From positions 21,618-85,617 of the forward strand of contig JAIVFJ010000260.1 of assembly GCA_025765615.1 (NCBI GenBank): 64,000 nucleotides of DNA. The letters run 5' to 3'. The stretch is from Zopfochytrium polystomum. Taxonomy: Eukaryota > Chytridiomycota > Chytridiomycetes > Chytridiales > Chytridiaceae. Of the stretch, positions 1-11,188 are shown piece by piece. Position numbers and translations under genes: made by a program. Positions within the stretch are counted from its first letter, which is position 1. Every line of letters starts with the position of its first letter. Below the pieces are notes generated by a model that was not told the origin of the DNA, made no database searches, and saw only the letters and a list, made by a program, of their open reading frames with translations.

Positions 1-836
1 TCCAATGAAAGCGAAAGACAGCATCGTTGGTCACATAATCGCTTGGGGTAGCGTCCCACCAATAACGAGCGCCAAAAGTCAATCACTTCTGTCGCTGCAT
101 TTCGAAAGGGGAATCACTGGTGGGAAACAACAACAACACTGATAGCGTACGAAGGCACCAAATCGGCGAGCGCTTATCGTCCATTGTGGGACAGACGCGT
201 CCAAAACGAGCTGAACGATTGGTGAATCCGCGCGTGGGCATCAGGGCAGGCTTGGCGGTAGGCAAGCCAGCCACTTTTCCGCGGGTACCCTGGGTGTGTC
301 TTGCACAGCTCACGTGGGTGAACGGACGTTCCAAACGCCAGAACCGTGAAGTCCACGGCGCTTCAAGATGGTTACAATGATGAACAGGCACGTAATGCAC
401 AACTTCAAGAGACACGAGCGTTTTGCCAGAACGAGATTCAATATTGACGAGGGCGGAACCCCAATATAAATCAGGTGACGAATTTTTGTGCAAACACTCT
501 CATGCAATTTTCCACGGGAGGGCCAGCTCAGCTGCGAGCCCAAGGAGGTCGAGGCAACGATGGCGGGCAGTGCAGATTTGAAAAGGTGGCTCGGAGCGGC
601 CAGAGGTGTTACTACTAACGCCAGATACTTTCAATTGGATATATTGATATGCACAGCGTGACCAGCATCGTGGACAAAGTGAAAACAATCAAAAAATGAA
701 AACGATGAGCGACGAGTAGAAAGGGTGACAAAATTACCCGAAAGAGCAAATGGATAACAAGTTTGAAAAAAAAAAGAGTAGGAGGGGTAGTGGTCACACT
801 GCTGAGCTCGTCAACACAAAATCGTCTTGCTCACAA
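1..836. other. Intergenic 3' flank of HSP20 copy 1; no gene recognised
   Basis: I see no convincing gene here. Overlapping open frames on both strands lack recognisable domains. The last about 220 bases (from about 630) align with the sequence downstream of the second HSP20 locus (61450-61672). Both carry a GGATATATTGATAT-like stretch, then a CAGCAT..TGGACA block and AAAACAATCAA, so the 3' flank was duplicated together with the gene. Confidence 0.5.
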
Positions 837-1322
837 TCACGAAATGCTGATCTTCTTAACAGCCTCCTTGGGGGCCGCAAGCTTCGGTACGACAAGCTCC
901 AGCACACCATCGGCCATTTTCGCTTGCACGTTGTCCCGGTCAGCGTCCTGCGGAAGCCGGACGGCCCTCTCGAAGCGGCCGTAGCTGCGCTCAACGACGT
1001 GGCGCTGCTCGTCCTTGATCTCCTTGTTCGCGCTGCGCTCGCCGGAGATCATCAGCACGCCGTCGTCCGAGATGGATACATCAACCTTGTCCTTCGGGAT
1101 GCCGGGAAGGTCGGCGTGCACGACGTAGCCGGCGTCGGTTTCGGCCAGGTCGAGGCGCGGGTGGAAGCCGGCGCGCGTGAGGATCGTGGAGCGTGGGGTG
1201 CGTTGCTGGCGTTGGCCGTTGCCGCTCGAAGAAGCGGATGTGCTGGCGTCGGGGTCGAAGAAGGCTGAGACGATGCGGTCAAAGTCGCCGAACGGAGAGT
1301 CGCGAGGGAAGAAGACGGCCAT
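837..1322 (-). CDS. Small heat shock protein, HSP20/alpha-crystallin family (copy 1)
   Basis: This intact 161-residue single-exon gene encodes a cytosolic ATP-independent chaperone that would hold unfolding proteins during heat stress. The N-terminal arm begins MAVFFPRDSPFGDF and is followed by a Ser/Gln-rich linker. The alpha-crystallin domain covers roughly residues 50-150, with the family signatures RLDLAETDAGYVVHADLPGI and the GVLELVVPK strand. The protein ends in ISIS, an I-x-I tail motif that docks neighbouring subunits in HSP20 oligomers. The ATG at 1322 is the only sensible start and lies about 140 bases below a TATA box with a heat shock element. A near-identical second locus sits at 61637-62150 on the same strand. 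Length and domain layout are normal for the family. Confidence 0.95.
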   Translation of the reverse strand: MAVFFPRDSPFGDFDRIVSAFFDPDASTSASSSGNGQRQQRTPRSTILTRAGFHPRLDLAETDAGYVVHADLPGIPKDKVDVSISDDGVLMISGERSANKEIKDEQRHVVERSYGRFERAVRLPQDADRDNVQAKMADGVLELVVPKLAAPKEAVKKISIS

Positions 1323-1459
1323 AGCGGTTGGTCTTTGGGATGAGGAAGAGAACTCGGGTTTGTTGGGGGCTTTTTTTTGGTTGTGCTAGCTGTTTGCAAA
1401 GAGAGGTACTGCAAAGCGCGGGTTGATTTGTGATTTGATGGAAATGAAGAACTCGCGCC

Positions 1460-1547
1460 TTTTTATACTGGAGCCTTTGCTTGCTGGGGAAACAGAACGA
1501 TTGTTCGTGGTCACGATGACTGGTTTTGGAAGCTTCTGGACAATTCC
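1460..1547 (-). promoter_or_regulatory. HSP20 copy 1 promoter: TATA box and heat shock element
   Basis: Read on the minus strand, a TATAAAAA box lies at 1467-1460. A heat shock element lies at 1547-1528: the forward strand reads GGAAGCTTCTGGACAATTCC, that is GAA and TTC units in 5-bp steps with the third unit degenerate. The same TATA context and the same element, one base different, stand in front of the second HSP20 locus, so both are functionally constrained or recently copied. Confidence 0.85.
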
Positions 1548-1614
1548 ACAAAGAGGTCAGGTGACAAGTTCGAGTCAACCTCCAAAAAAAAGAGGAAAAA
1601 AAAAAAAATTGGTG

Positions 1615-1990
1615 TTCCGCTTAGTACCTGAACTGATCCGACACCCGAGAACGTTCTTCGCCGGCCCACGATGCCGCCCGTCAGCAGCGCCGTGTACCGC
1701 CCATAGATGCAATAGTTTGCGGCCGTCACAGCGGTCCTGGCCGTGACGTTCAGGACGCGCCCGTCGTCCAGCTGAAACACCAACACGGGCCCGTCGGGCG
1801 TCCCTTGATGTAGTGGCTCGCCGAGACGGCACCCTTCTGGCACGACGCGGCGACGACGCGGAGCGCGGTGGAATACCCCTTGGACGCATCCGAGACGAAG
1901 CCGGACACGTGCTCGACCCCGTCCGTGCCGATTGCGAAACGATGGAAAACGGCCCAAGGCGGCCGTGGCCCCAGTACCAGCTCTGGCAGA
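1615..1990 (-). pseudogene. 5'-truncated tandem duplicate of the CrtC/AttH-like gene 3' exon
   Basis: The region translates, in two alternating frames, into a copy of the C-terminal half of the neighbouring gene at 2111-3390. Shared blocks include IGTDGVE.VSGFVSDASKGYST, VLVFQL.DGRVLNVTART and GRYT.LLTGG.VGRRRTF. There is no 5' exon, no signal peptide and no FDWWY motif, so the copy starts inside the last exon. Frame changes and the missing start make it non-functional as read. It probably arose by local duplication of the 3' end. Some of the frame changes may be sequence errors, but the truncation is real in this assembly. Confidence 0.75.
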
Positions 1991-2110
1991 ATGCTCAAAT
2001 TTTTGCAACAACCACTTTTTTTTTTTACCCCCTCTCGTTTTTCAACCATTCACCCAATCTTTGCCTTTCCTCTGCTTCATGTCTGACCCAACAAAGCCGG
2101 GGCGTTCGCA

Positions 2111-3390
2111 TCAGAACCTGAACTGCTCCCACAGCGCGGTGCCCGTGAAAGTGCGCCTCCGCCCCACGACGCCCCCCGTCAGCAGGCCCGTGTACCGACC
2201 GTAGAAAGGAAAGTCCAGAATAACCGACGTAGTTCTGGCCGTCACGTTCAAAACCCTCCCGTCGCCCAGCTGAAACACCAGCACGAACCCGTCCGGCGTG
2301 CCAGAGTTCAGGTGGGGCGGGTACTCGCTGTTGTTCCCGAACGGCCGCGCCGAGACGGCGCCCTCCTGGCACGACGCCGCGACGACGCGGAGCGTGGTCG
2401 AATACCCCTTGGACGCGTCCGAGACAAAGCCCGACACGCGCTCGACGCCGTCCGTGCCGATCGCGTCGAACCAGACGATAGAGAACGGCCCGAGGCGGCC
2501 GTGGCCCCAGTACCAGCTCTGAATGAGGGCGGCAAACGGCTGGTCCCCCCAGTTCTTGTCGTGGTAGCCGTACCCGGAGAACTCGAGGCGGCGGCCGCCG
2601 AGGTCAAAGACTGCGGGCGTCGGCGTCGGGGACGGCGTTGGCCCAGCCAATGTGCGGGGATATCTCCTCCGTGGCGTTGGGAGTCACGAGACCGCATGGA
2701 AGGTGTGCCTCGGCAGTCTGTTAATGGGGTGGCGAAACGGTGAGAGAAACACAAAAGAGACGCGTACAATTACCGATTTGAGAGTCAATTCGCCGACTAA
2801 GCCGGCGATGGTATTGTTCACACGGACGACAAAGTTCTTAAGTCCGTTCGTGCCCTTGAAGCTAAACCCCGTGGTAGACCAAACTCCTTCAACAGCCCCG
2901 TCGTTGCCAGTAGTAAAGGTGATGGCCCCATCGTCCCCAGGTGCCGCAGCAATCCGCTTTACAAACTTGGTGCCATCAGCAAAAGTTGCGCTGATCACTG
3001 CAGACACAATGACTCCTGGGTCGACGAAGCCCGTCGGGAAAGCTGTGCTGGAAGTATGGAACAGAATGATGACGATGGAGTTGTTGGCGTTGTTGTGATC
3101 GGACGTGACGGCGTCAAGTACCACCAGTCGAACGATGCGTTGTTGGGGCGAGGATGGATCTTTGGAGCGTCGAGGCGGGCCAGTGCACATGCCGAACTGT
3201 TCGAGGGTGCAGTAAATTCGGCCAACGCGGTGCCGTTAAAGAGCGAGTTGGGGATAGAATAAGCAGAAGGTGGACAGCCCTTTGGCGGCCATGACGAACT
3301 CGTATCTTGGGCGACGGCAAGGGAGGAGATGGTGACTAAGGCAACCACCCCGGCTAGCACAACTGACTGCAGTACGACCCTGAGCATCAA
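2111..3390 (-). CDS. Secreted CrtC/AttH-type lipocalin-fold protein (Diels-Alderase-like family)
   Basis: An N-terminal signal peptide (MLRVVLQSVVLAGVVALVT, cleavage near AVAQ) is followed by FDWWY, GWANAVPDAD and the GYGYHDKNWGD motif. These mark the hydroxyneurosporene synthase (CrtC)/AttH lipocalin-pair family, which in fungi includes Diels-Alderase-type enzymes of secondary metabolism. The substrate cannot be told from sequence. One intron fits at 2718-2773 (donor GTAATT, acceptor AACAG). The conserved reading changes frame just after FDWWYL (near 3115) and just before VFDLGG (near 2600). Each looks like one missing or extra base, so these are probably assembly indels rather than loss of function. 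A truncated 3' duplicate follows at 1615-1990. Confidence 0.75.
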
Positions 3391-3599
3391 TCGTGGATAG
3401 GTGGAGTTTCTAGTTGGTTTGAGATCTCAAAGCGGCTCGGGTTCCAGATTCGCTTGGATACAGATCAAAAAGCTCACCGTGTCTCCGCCATCGGCTGTGA
3501 TCAGCGTGCCAAGCCTGCTGGTGGCTTCGAGCTTTTTCCATTTTCTTATATTCCAGGTGCTCAAAGCAATCGCCTTGCTTGCTTTATTTATGTCCTTTT

Positions 3600-4051
3600 T
3601 TCTCCCTTACTTGTGCTGTGCGTAATTTCCCTGTTTTGAGTAAGGTAAATTGGGGGATTTGGACAAGATAGTTTGGTTCGAGGGACGCGCTCGGCAGCGT
3701 CGGCGCTGAGGCAGTGTTAGTGGAAGCGACGAAAGAGTTTCCAACAACTCCTTGGCGCCAGCCACCCCGGCAACGACGCCAGTGGCTGCGATAGTTGCGC
3801 CGATGGGTTCGAGTCGGCGGTACAGCCTGGAACGAAAACTGAGAGAAGAGGACTCCGCCTGCTTCGTTCGACGTTGGCAGCAGTGGGGAGGCTAGTGACT
3901 CGGACTGACCGTCGGCCGACGCGCCACCACCGCCGGACAGCAGCGCTGCGCTTGTCCACGCCAGCGTGCCGACAGACTGGACCAATGGGACGGCCAAACC
4001 GACCACGACGCTGCACTGGCTGAACTTCATCGTGTTTGCTTGGGAAGACAT
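3600..4051 (-). CDS. Possible small secreted or membrane protein, unrecognised
   Basis: I do not recognise this gene. From an ATG at 4051 (or 4030) the minus strand encodes a hydrophobic start (MKFSQCSVVVGLAVPLVQ), a short Gly/Ala/Ser stretch, then PLLPTSNEAGGVLFSQFSF. Near 3835 a neighbouring frame continues with a second hydrophobic segment, IGATIAATGVVAGVAGA. A two-segment membrane or mitochondrial protein would require a one-base frame change there. No intron signals were convincing. It could also be spurious. Confidence 0.25.
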
Positions 4052-4374
4052 CGATGTCAGAGGAAGCACCCGTACCGATGATATGCCAAGGACTTTCTTT
4101 TGGATTATCGGGAAATTGATCGAATTCTGGTCTGGCGGAGGCAGTGTCCGGCGTGCTGATAAGGTTGCAAGTGGGGGAGTTACTTTGGTTTGTTCCTGTT
4201 GTGAGGGTGGTGGGAGGGACACAAAAAAAAATAAAATTTTCTGTCAAAAACAATGCGCGACACAGCCAGTAATCCCGATTCACGACAATCCGCCCGCACA
4301 AAAGAACCTGCTTTGCCGATCGAGGACGAGCAAATGAGAAAGATCCAGAGAGAGAAAGAGATAGATAGAGAAAG

Positions 4375-4402
4375 TGAGAGAGAGAGAGAGAGAGAGAGAG
4401 AA
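4375..4402. repeat. (GA)n microsatellite
   Basis: A pure GA dinucleotide run is preceded by imperfect GA-rich sequence and followed by a TGTGTA-rich stretch. It lies in the intergenic interval upstream of the unrecognised gene at 3600-4051. Confidence 0.9.
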
Positions 4403-5222
4403 TGTGTGTATATGTGTAAATGTGTAAATGTGTGCGAGAGGTTCTTCCGAGTGTTTTTTTGCCTTCTCCCCCAATGCAAACAAACACCTCCTTCCGCCCA
4501 ACTTTTCCCCACCTCCAGTGCAGGCCCGGCCGGACAACCTCTCTTGCTTCTTCCCTTGTCCCTTGGCGCAGGAACCATCGGCATAACTCTGCTCTTCTCG
4601 TTCGTGCATCAGGCTAGTGGTTTGTTTGTTCGCTCGCCAATGCGATGCGCGCAGCGCCGCCAAACCGGGGCAGGTCACTCGCCTGCGCAACCAACGTGCA
4701 CATGTAAGTTCAACCGAACATCGGCCACAGGAATCAGGATTTGCAACTCAAGAGGCGCGAGGACACAAGCGCCTGTGGGGCAACAGGCAACAAGACCAGT
4801 ACGGGGCCAAATGCATTTTTTCTTCCGGGGGGTAAGGGGGAAGGGAGGTAGGAGTAGGGGGCAGGTGGAGGGCGCATCTATGCAACCAGCGTGATGCCTC
4901 AGTGTCGAAGAGTGACGTTCCAAAAGGAAAACGAGGCGGATGGACACAAACGAGAAGGGCCAACGAAGGGATGAAACAGCAACAACTTAGCGAAAAAAAA
5001 AAAGAAAAAAAAAAAAGAAAACAGTGTACAACTACAGGAAGGGCCAAAAGCTTAAGAATGTGCAAAGGCGAAGCTGAAGAGTGGCAGGAAAGTGGGGTCA
5101 CAATGGCGCCGTGGGGAACGGTGAAGGGTACTCACAAAAAACACCCAGAGCGAGAAGGAAGACCAAGGCCGACAGGCGCGGGCAAATGGAGTACGAAAAA
5201 AAAAGGCATCCCAGTTTCGTCA
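4403..5222. other. Intergenic, no gene seen
   Basis: About 0.8 kb between divergent features. It holds A-rich runs (around 4998-5025) and no open frame with a recognisable domain. The right part is likely the 3' untranslated region of the F-box/LRR gene. Confidence 0.5.
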
Positions 5223-8200
5223 TCACTGCTTCAGTCCCCAAAACGGTACAAAATCTGGTACATTCACAAGCACTGGCCGGACCAATCCCGCCGAGTCGAT
5301 CGAACTCGCGACTTGCTCCGGCACGCCTATGCCTTTCGGGCCCACCCACACCACCCCGCGGATGGTCGGCGCAGGCCCGCTCCCAGCGGCCGCCGTTAGC
5401 GGCATCGTCCCTGGCGGCGTCCCCGTTGCTACGGCAAGGGTACCTCGCGGCTGCCCGATGGTCGGGTCGATGTGCACCCGGCTTGCTCCACCGCGTGCGA
5501 CGACACTCGGTCCTGCCCACCAGCCTACTCCGCGCACTTCGCCACATCCTATCGCGTTAAGCACCTCCAGTCTGCCAACAATCGTTGCGCTTCCGGGAGG
5601 TGAGGTGGCCGCGCCGCCGTGTTCCAGCAGTTCGCGGATCCCGTGATCGGTGACGCCCAAACAGTAGTTGAGACACAGGTAGCGAATTCCTACGTACGGT
5701 GGGTCAAGTGGAGGTGGCGGTGTAGGCATAGGTGGTGCAGGTGTGGAGACTGACACGGGTGGAAGTGGGTCCTGTGGTGGGGAACTTGATGGAGCAAAGA
5801 TTGGAGTCGGTCCTAAGGGAGTAGCTGCCGTGGGTTGGGTTGGCGGTGGGGAGCTCGTCGGTGTGGGTGTTGCCGCCGGCGGCAAATGAGCTCCTGCGAT
5901 TGAATCGGACCGGGGTGGGGTGCGAGAAAACGGAGCAGGTCGGCGTCGGAGATGAAGTGGCCAACCAGATGACGAAGATTGCGACCGTGAGGCAATGTCG
6001 TCCTCCTCCAAATTTGGCGCAACAGAGCTTCCAGCCGGTGGGGGTGACGGCGATGTTGGTGGGGTTGGCGTCAGTGGGACTGGAGTGGCGGGACGGTCAG
6101 TTGTGGCATGGTGGCTGCCTAAGAGAAGCCCCGTGGCAGGGGGTGATAGAGGACTCGAAACACGACTCGATGCGGCCGAATCTTCGCCTGAGGGGTGAGC
6201 AGCTTTCCGTGATGGTGGCGCCACAGTCCACCGTCGGACGATCGCCAAGCAGCTGAAGTCGCCCACACGATGGCAACCAGACAAGTCGAGCCATTCAAGA
6301 CCCGGACAGAGTCGCACGACCTCCTTGACACAGAAATCTCCCACTGCCGGGTTCCAGCCAAGTCCAAGTCGCTTCAGGCTCGGCCCGCATTCCCGAGCCA
6401 CCTTGATCACACAAATCTCGGATCGCCCTCCGCCAGCAAGGTTCAGAGCCGTCAATCGGGACAGAGCATGAGCACATCGTTGGAGGGCAAAGTTTGTCAC
6501 CCCTTTACAAAATCCAAGGTCCAGAGTCGACAAATGGAAATCTGGAAGCATCAGCAGTCGGGTGAGCAGCGGTGAAAGCTTTCCAGAGTAGCGATCGGGC
6601 TCTGGTAGAGTAGCAGAGAGGGTCAGATCCTTCAGCAAAGAGGGATAGCTGATTTTCATGTCCGCAGTGGCGCTCTGACCAAGACCCCCAGCGCTTCCAT
6701 CCCGTTCCGCAACTTTGACCAGCTTTTCGAACTGGGCAGTGTCATGAAGCCACGGGCGTCTCCAAAGAACCGTGACGGCAGCACGGTTCCACCATCGATT
6801 GACGAGGGCGCATGCGTGAAGGGGCGCTGTGGTCGAGGCTTTGGAAAGCAAAAACAGTGCATCCGTTGGGTGCGGGTCAAAGTGCGACAAAATTTGAAGA
6901 AGAAGCTCGAAGGGAAGAAGAGCAGCGACAGAAATCTTCTTCCCAACCGAAATCAGGCGAGAATCCGACATCCAGGTTGGCTCGGCTGCTCTTGCTGCTC
7001 CCAAACTGATAAGACCGAAAGAGTTTATCAGGATGGCCGTCTGATTGGGCGCAACTGCGAGGGAAGGATAAGCCGTCTCACAGCTGTCGGCAGTGACGAG
7101 CCGTTGGATGTCGTCGCTGACATTGAGGGCGGCAAACGCCGAGAGCTTGCCAAACTCGACAATGTGGGTGGCGGGAAGAGACAAGATCTCTGGTGGGCCT
7201 GGGGATGCGGCTCGTCTCTGCCCATGCTGCTCCCGAAACTCGAGAGATCCCTGGGCACCGTGGTTCGTGTGCACGGCGCCGTGCACATTCATCCCCTTTT
7301 CATCGTCCTCGGCGGCCTCTGCTCCCAAGTCCTCCAAAGAAGCACTCCTTTCAGCGCTGGCAGTCCAAGGCATTGACTTGAAAGCGTCCCGTCTACTGGA
7401 CACAGCGTTGCTGCTATTGCTACCATTGTAAGCCTTGCCTGCAACATGAAGATCGGTGACGATTGTGTTCTGGTTTGATATTGTCTGTGCAGGATGAAGG
7501 TTGGATCTAGTTGGTTTCAAAGCGCTTGAAAAAAATTCGCAGAACTAACCAAGTGCGTATCGCCAGTGCTTGCACCACTCTTTCGTGGAGATAGGCTCGC
7601 ACTATTCGAGTGCCAATGATGGCTGGTGCCATCGCTGGTAGACGCATCGAGGAAGCTTTTCGTGCGATTAACGGCAATTTTAAGAGCGCCACCCGGTTGC
7701 TGCTGTTGCGTGGCTCCTTGCAATCCTTGCTGGTTTGTGATTGAAGGACTGCTCGTCGTCAAGCTGGAGCCGGAGAGCTGGTGAAGATCGAGATGCTGCG
7801 GATGTTGCGATGCAAGGGAGGCTGCGGCAGGCGAGTGTGTGGATGAGGAGCTCGCGTTGCCCGGAACCGAAGAACCTGGCGTTGTGGTTGGTGTTGAAGA
7901 CATGTTCATCTTGAAATCGTCTTCGGCTCTTGTAATGGGAGGCGAGGGATGGAGGGAAGGAGATATGCGGGAATGATGGGCGATGGCATGGAATGAGACA
8001 GACTGAGACTGCGGACGGGGTGGCAGTGCATCGGATGGCGCAGACGATCCAGCAGAGGATGAGGACGGTGGAGAGTGCTGAGAAGGTGGTGGGGCGTGGG
8101 TGGCAGCGACGGGAGAGGGTGTGGAGGAAGTTGATGGAGGCGGCGGCGGGGGGAGTGGTGGCGGACAAGGAACCACCACCACCATTCCGGCACCGATTGT

Positions 8201-8398
8201 GCTGGTGCTGCTGTCCGCTCCTCCTCCTCCTCCTCCTCCTCCGCTGCCGCTGCTGCTGCTGTTGCTGCTGCTGCGGCTGGGAGATACGCCGGTGCGACTC
8301 GATGATGTGCTCGCGACGGAGGCTGGGCAGGTACGGGATACGGGTTTTGAGGCTGAAGGAGGAGGAGGGAAAGGGGGAGGGGGATGTTGCTGCTGCAT
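5223..8398 (-). CDS. F-box and leucine-rich-repeat protein with long disordered regions
   Basis: This is a likely substrate adaptor of an SCF ubiquitin ligase. Exon 1 (8398-7550) encodes an about 280-residue low-complexity arm rich in Pro, Ser, Gly and Gln. A 65-base intron (7485-7549, GTTAGT...ACAG) joins it in phase 0 to exon 2 (7484-5223). Exon 2 carries an F-box (LLPFELLLQILSHFDP ... NRWWNRAAVTVLWRRPWL) and leucine-rich repeats of the cysteine-containing type (LTALNLAGG, LEWLDLSGCHRVGD). A roughly 200-residue Pro/Ser/Thr spacer then precedes a final repeat block (IRYLCLNYCLGVTDHGI). Skp1 binding through the F-box is known for the family. The target is unknown. The first ATG in the frame is used, but a start at MNMSS further in is possible. 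Confidence 0.8.
8215..8280. repeat. Trinucleotide-rich coding repeat (CTC/GCTG)
   Basis: CTC and CTG triplet runs lie within exon 1 of the F-box/LRR gene. On the minus strand they encode Ser and Gly runs in the frame used. They are probable sites of length variation. Confidence 0.75.
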
Positions 8399-11188
8399 CT
8401 GGGCCAGGGGTTTGTGCGGCCAATCCTACGCAAACACAAACGGTCCGGTGCGAGTCAAGAAAAGTGCCCACAAATTGGTTCGGGCTCAAATTTGACTGGT
8501 CCAATCTGGTTCTCACTCAAATCTCGATTCTCGATTCTTGTCACAGAATCGATCACAGTAAATACCCCCGCAGAGCGCCATTCGGTTGAATCGGGAGGAG
8601 CACAAAGAGCGAATATCTCGCAGGCAGCCCCACAGGGTGTAAAAAATGAACTGCAGCCACACCCATCCCAATTTTGAATGTAGAATCATCCATCTGACGG
8701 CAACGCCGGGGAAAAGACATCGGATGACTCTACCAGGCGAGTGGGTTTGCTACGTTTGCATCTAACAAGAAAACGTATCGAATCTCCTGAGCACCAACAC
8801 AGTGGTGACCACTGTCCTCAGTTGAGTGGAAAAACTGTTGCTTGTTTGTGCACGAAAACTGAATCAGACGAAAAAGTAAAAACATTTCGATGGCCCACAG
8901 AAATTCTTATAAGGAATTGGATGGAAGTAGGTTCTGATATTCACGATGGGTCGAGCTGGCTCGGTCGTTGCACTCGCTGCTCCTGCCGCATCCCCCGCAA
9001 CCTTGACCACGACCGGCTGTGGTGGAGTTCCAATAAAGGTGCGATGAGACACAAGCTGCCAAAGCTGCCGAGAGAGGGTGGTGTCAGAAGGATCGCCTAT
9101 ATCGTCTCAGCTGCAAGCTCCGGCGAAAGCTGAGAGAACGCTTAACGGCCAGGTGGCTGCCAATCCGTTTTGTTTGTGCGTTGTTCGTCCCTCCATGTTT
9201 CTTTTCAGTGCTGAACTGGGCATTCTCAAATTGGTCGTTCCGCTTATCGACGCACCTCGGGCTGTCTTTCCAATGGGTTTTGTTGCTGAAGTGAATGACA
9301 AAGCTTGTCGGTTTGGGACGAATTCAAACGAGTGTCTCTCCAGCCCTCCGACTTTCGGAGCGGAGATTCCCAGATTGGGGCCGCTTCTGACAGCGACCCA
9401 GGTAGAGTCATCCAAGTGTTCCCGAGTGCGCCTGTCCGCGGCAAGCCCCCGAACGCGCGAAGTTCCGCGATTACGAGACCCTTGGAGGAAGTATTCAAGC
9501 TCTGTTTCCTTTGTTTATTTTCCTCTTTGACTCACTTTGTTAACAAACCCCTCTCTTTTCTCAATCTGCATTTTCAATTGTACCTCTAGCACCAACTGTA
9601 GTACCACCTTTAAGAGGTCAAAACGGGCAGCATCCAGTTCCATCCGCGCCTCCCCCAGCAGCCCCATGCTTCCGCCTCCCCAGCTAGAGAATGTCCGAAA
9701 CATCCGAGCAAGCAAAGAGAGCGACAGCTGCAGCTCATGCAGCCACAGCAACCACCGACACCGTTCTCGTCTGCCCAGCGGCTCCCTTCGCCGAAATCGA
9801 AAATTGCGGAAAGTCCAAAAGTTCGCCCAATACTGCTAATGAATACACAACAAAAAATGATTTTTCTCTGGTTTTCCTTTTAACACGGTGCATGTGCCCT
9901 GTTTTCCCCTTGCAGCCGGTATCGTCCCGTTTTCTTTTCGCGCTTTGTGAATGCCGCCTGCACGATGGTTTGTCCCGCCCAGACAATAAATTACTTGTCT
10001 TCTAAACAGCATGCAGTGAGCGAATAATAAGCGCGATCCGCCCAAACTGAACGCTGTTAATTTTTGATACGAGTCGATTCTTCAACTTTATGGGGAAAAG
10101 CGGCGGCCATGTTTGTGTTTACGGTCGGTTCCGTGTATCCTTCCTTGCCACCAACGAGGCAAGGGAGCTGCCAGGACGCGGCCCCGATCGACAGTCCGCT
10201 TTTTCAAAGACGGCGACTTGAGAAAAAAAAGAAAAGAAAAGAAAAAATACACAGCCGTGGCTTGGTGTCCAACAAGCAACAGAGCAGAGGAATACTTCGG
10301 AGAGCTGACCTGCTTGAAAGAAAAACCACCCAACGAACAAGCAACAAGAAGAGTACGGTCTTGAACACAACAAGAACCGAGGGGTGGGGAGGGGAGTGCA
10401 CTCAGGAGAAAACAAAGAAAACGTCACGAGGTTCTATCAACCGATTTTTCCCTTTCCTTTCCCGCGGGCACACATGCGTCCCTTCCTTCGTTGGTCGTTC
10501 GGGGAGGACCACCATCCACACCGCACCACCCCACCACCGCACAGCACACACACACTACTATAGAGAGGCGCAACAACGGGGCACTGGCGAAAAGAGAGGT
10601 GGGGAAGGACAGAGACGAGAGTATCCGCACAGCGGCATCAACGCCCAATGGAGGGGAGGAAATCAAAGGGGATGGTTAGGGGGGAATAGAGGCTTCAAGC
10701 AAAAGAAGGGTTCGAGTTCGTGTGTGGCTGAACTCGAGCAACAGCCCCGCTGCAGCTGGGAAACCTCGTTGTGTGAAAGAAAAAGGGGAGGCAACGCAAC
10801 AAGCAGAGACTCAGGAACAACAAAAAAGAGTGAGAAAAGTAGTCGTCAACAGGAAAAGGACAAGAAAAAACAAAAGTAAACCGAAACGGATAGAAACGAG
10901 AGAGGGCGGGAATCTGGGTGTCACCGAACAGGAAGACCCCAAGTTTAGAACGAGAGAGACAGAAGGGATAGACGGCCAACAAAAATTAAAGAGCAAAACA
11001 AAGTACCCGACAAGGGAACAGCCGCGGACGAGAAGAGAGGAGATGTTTAGGCATAGCAACACATCATAGAGGGAGGAGACGGCAGTCACTTTCCCGCTAA
11101 TCACATCTGAGCAACAAGAATAACGACGAAAAGGTCAAGCAACACGTCAAACAGGTCGCAGTTGCGAATGAACAAGAACGCATTAAGC
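8399..11188. other. Intergenic region with one weak small-gene candidate (plus, from 8946)
   Basis: No gene can be supported over this 2.8 kb. A TATAAGG at 8908-8914 is followed 32 bases later by an ATG at 8946 that opens an Ala/Thr-rich frame (MGRAGSVVALAAPAASPATL), ending after 34 codons unless spliced at GTGCGA (near 9039). Further open stretches continue to about 9840 in mixed frames without a recognisable domain. From about 10060 to 11100 the plus strand is purine-rich and yields a long Arg/Lys/Glu frame that looks compositional. This part is probably downstream sequence of the DUF3712 gene. Confidence 0.35.

Noticed and set aside
4180..4894. Ser/Leu-rich and Arg/Glu-rich frames through the GA microsatellite
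   Set aside because: They are products of the simple repeat, without conserved motifs.
10064..10879. Long plus-strand open frame rich in Arg, Lys, Glu and Gly
   Set aside because: It follows the purine-rich composition of the strand, has no domain, no promoter and no intron structure, and lies where the 3' region of the DUF3712 gene is expected.
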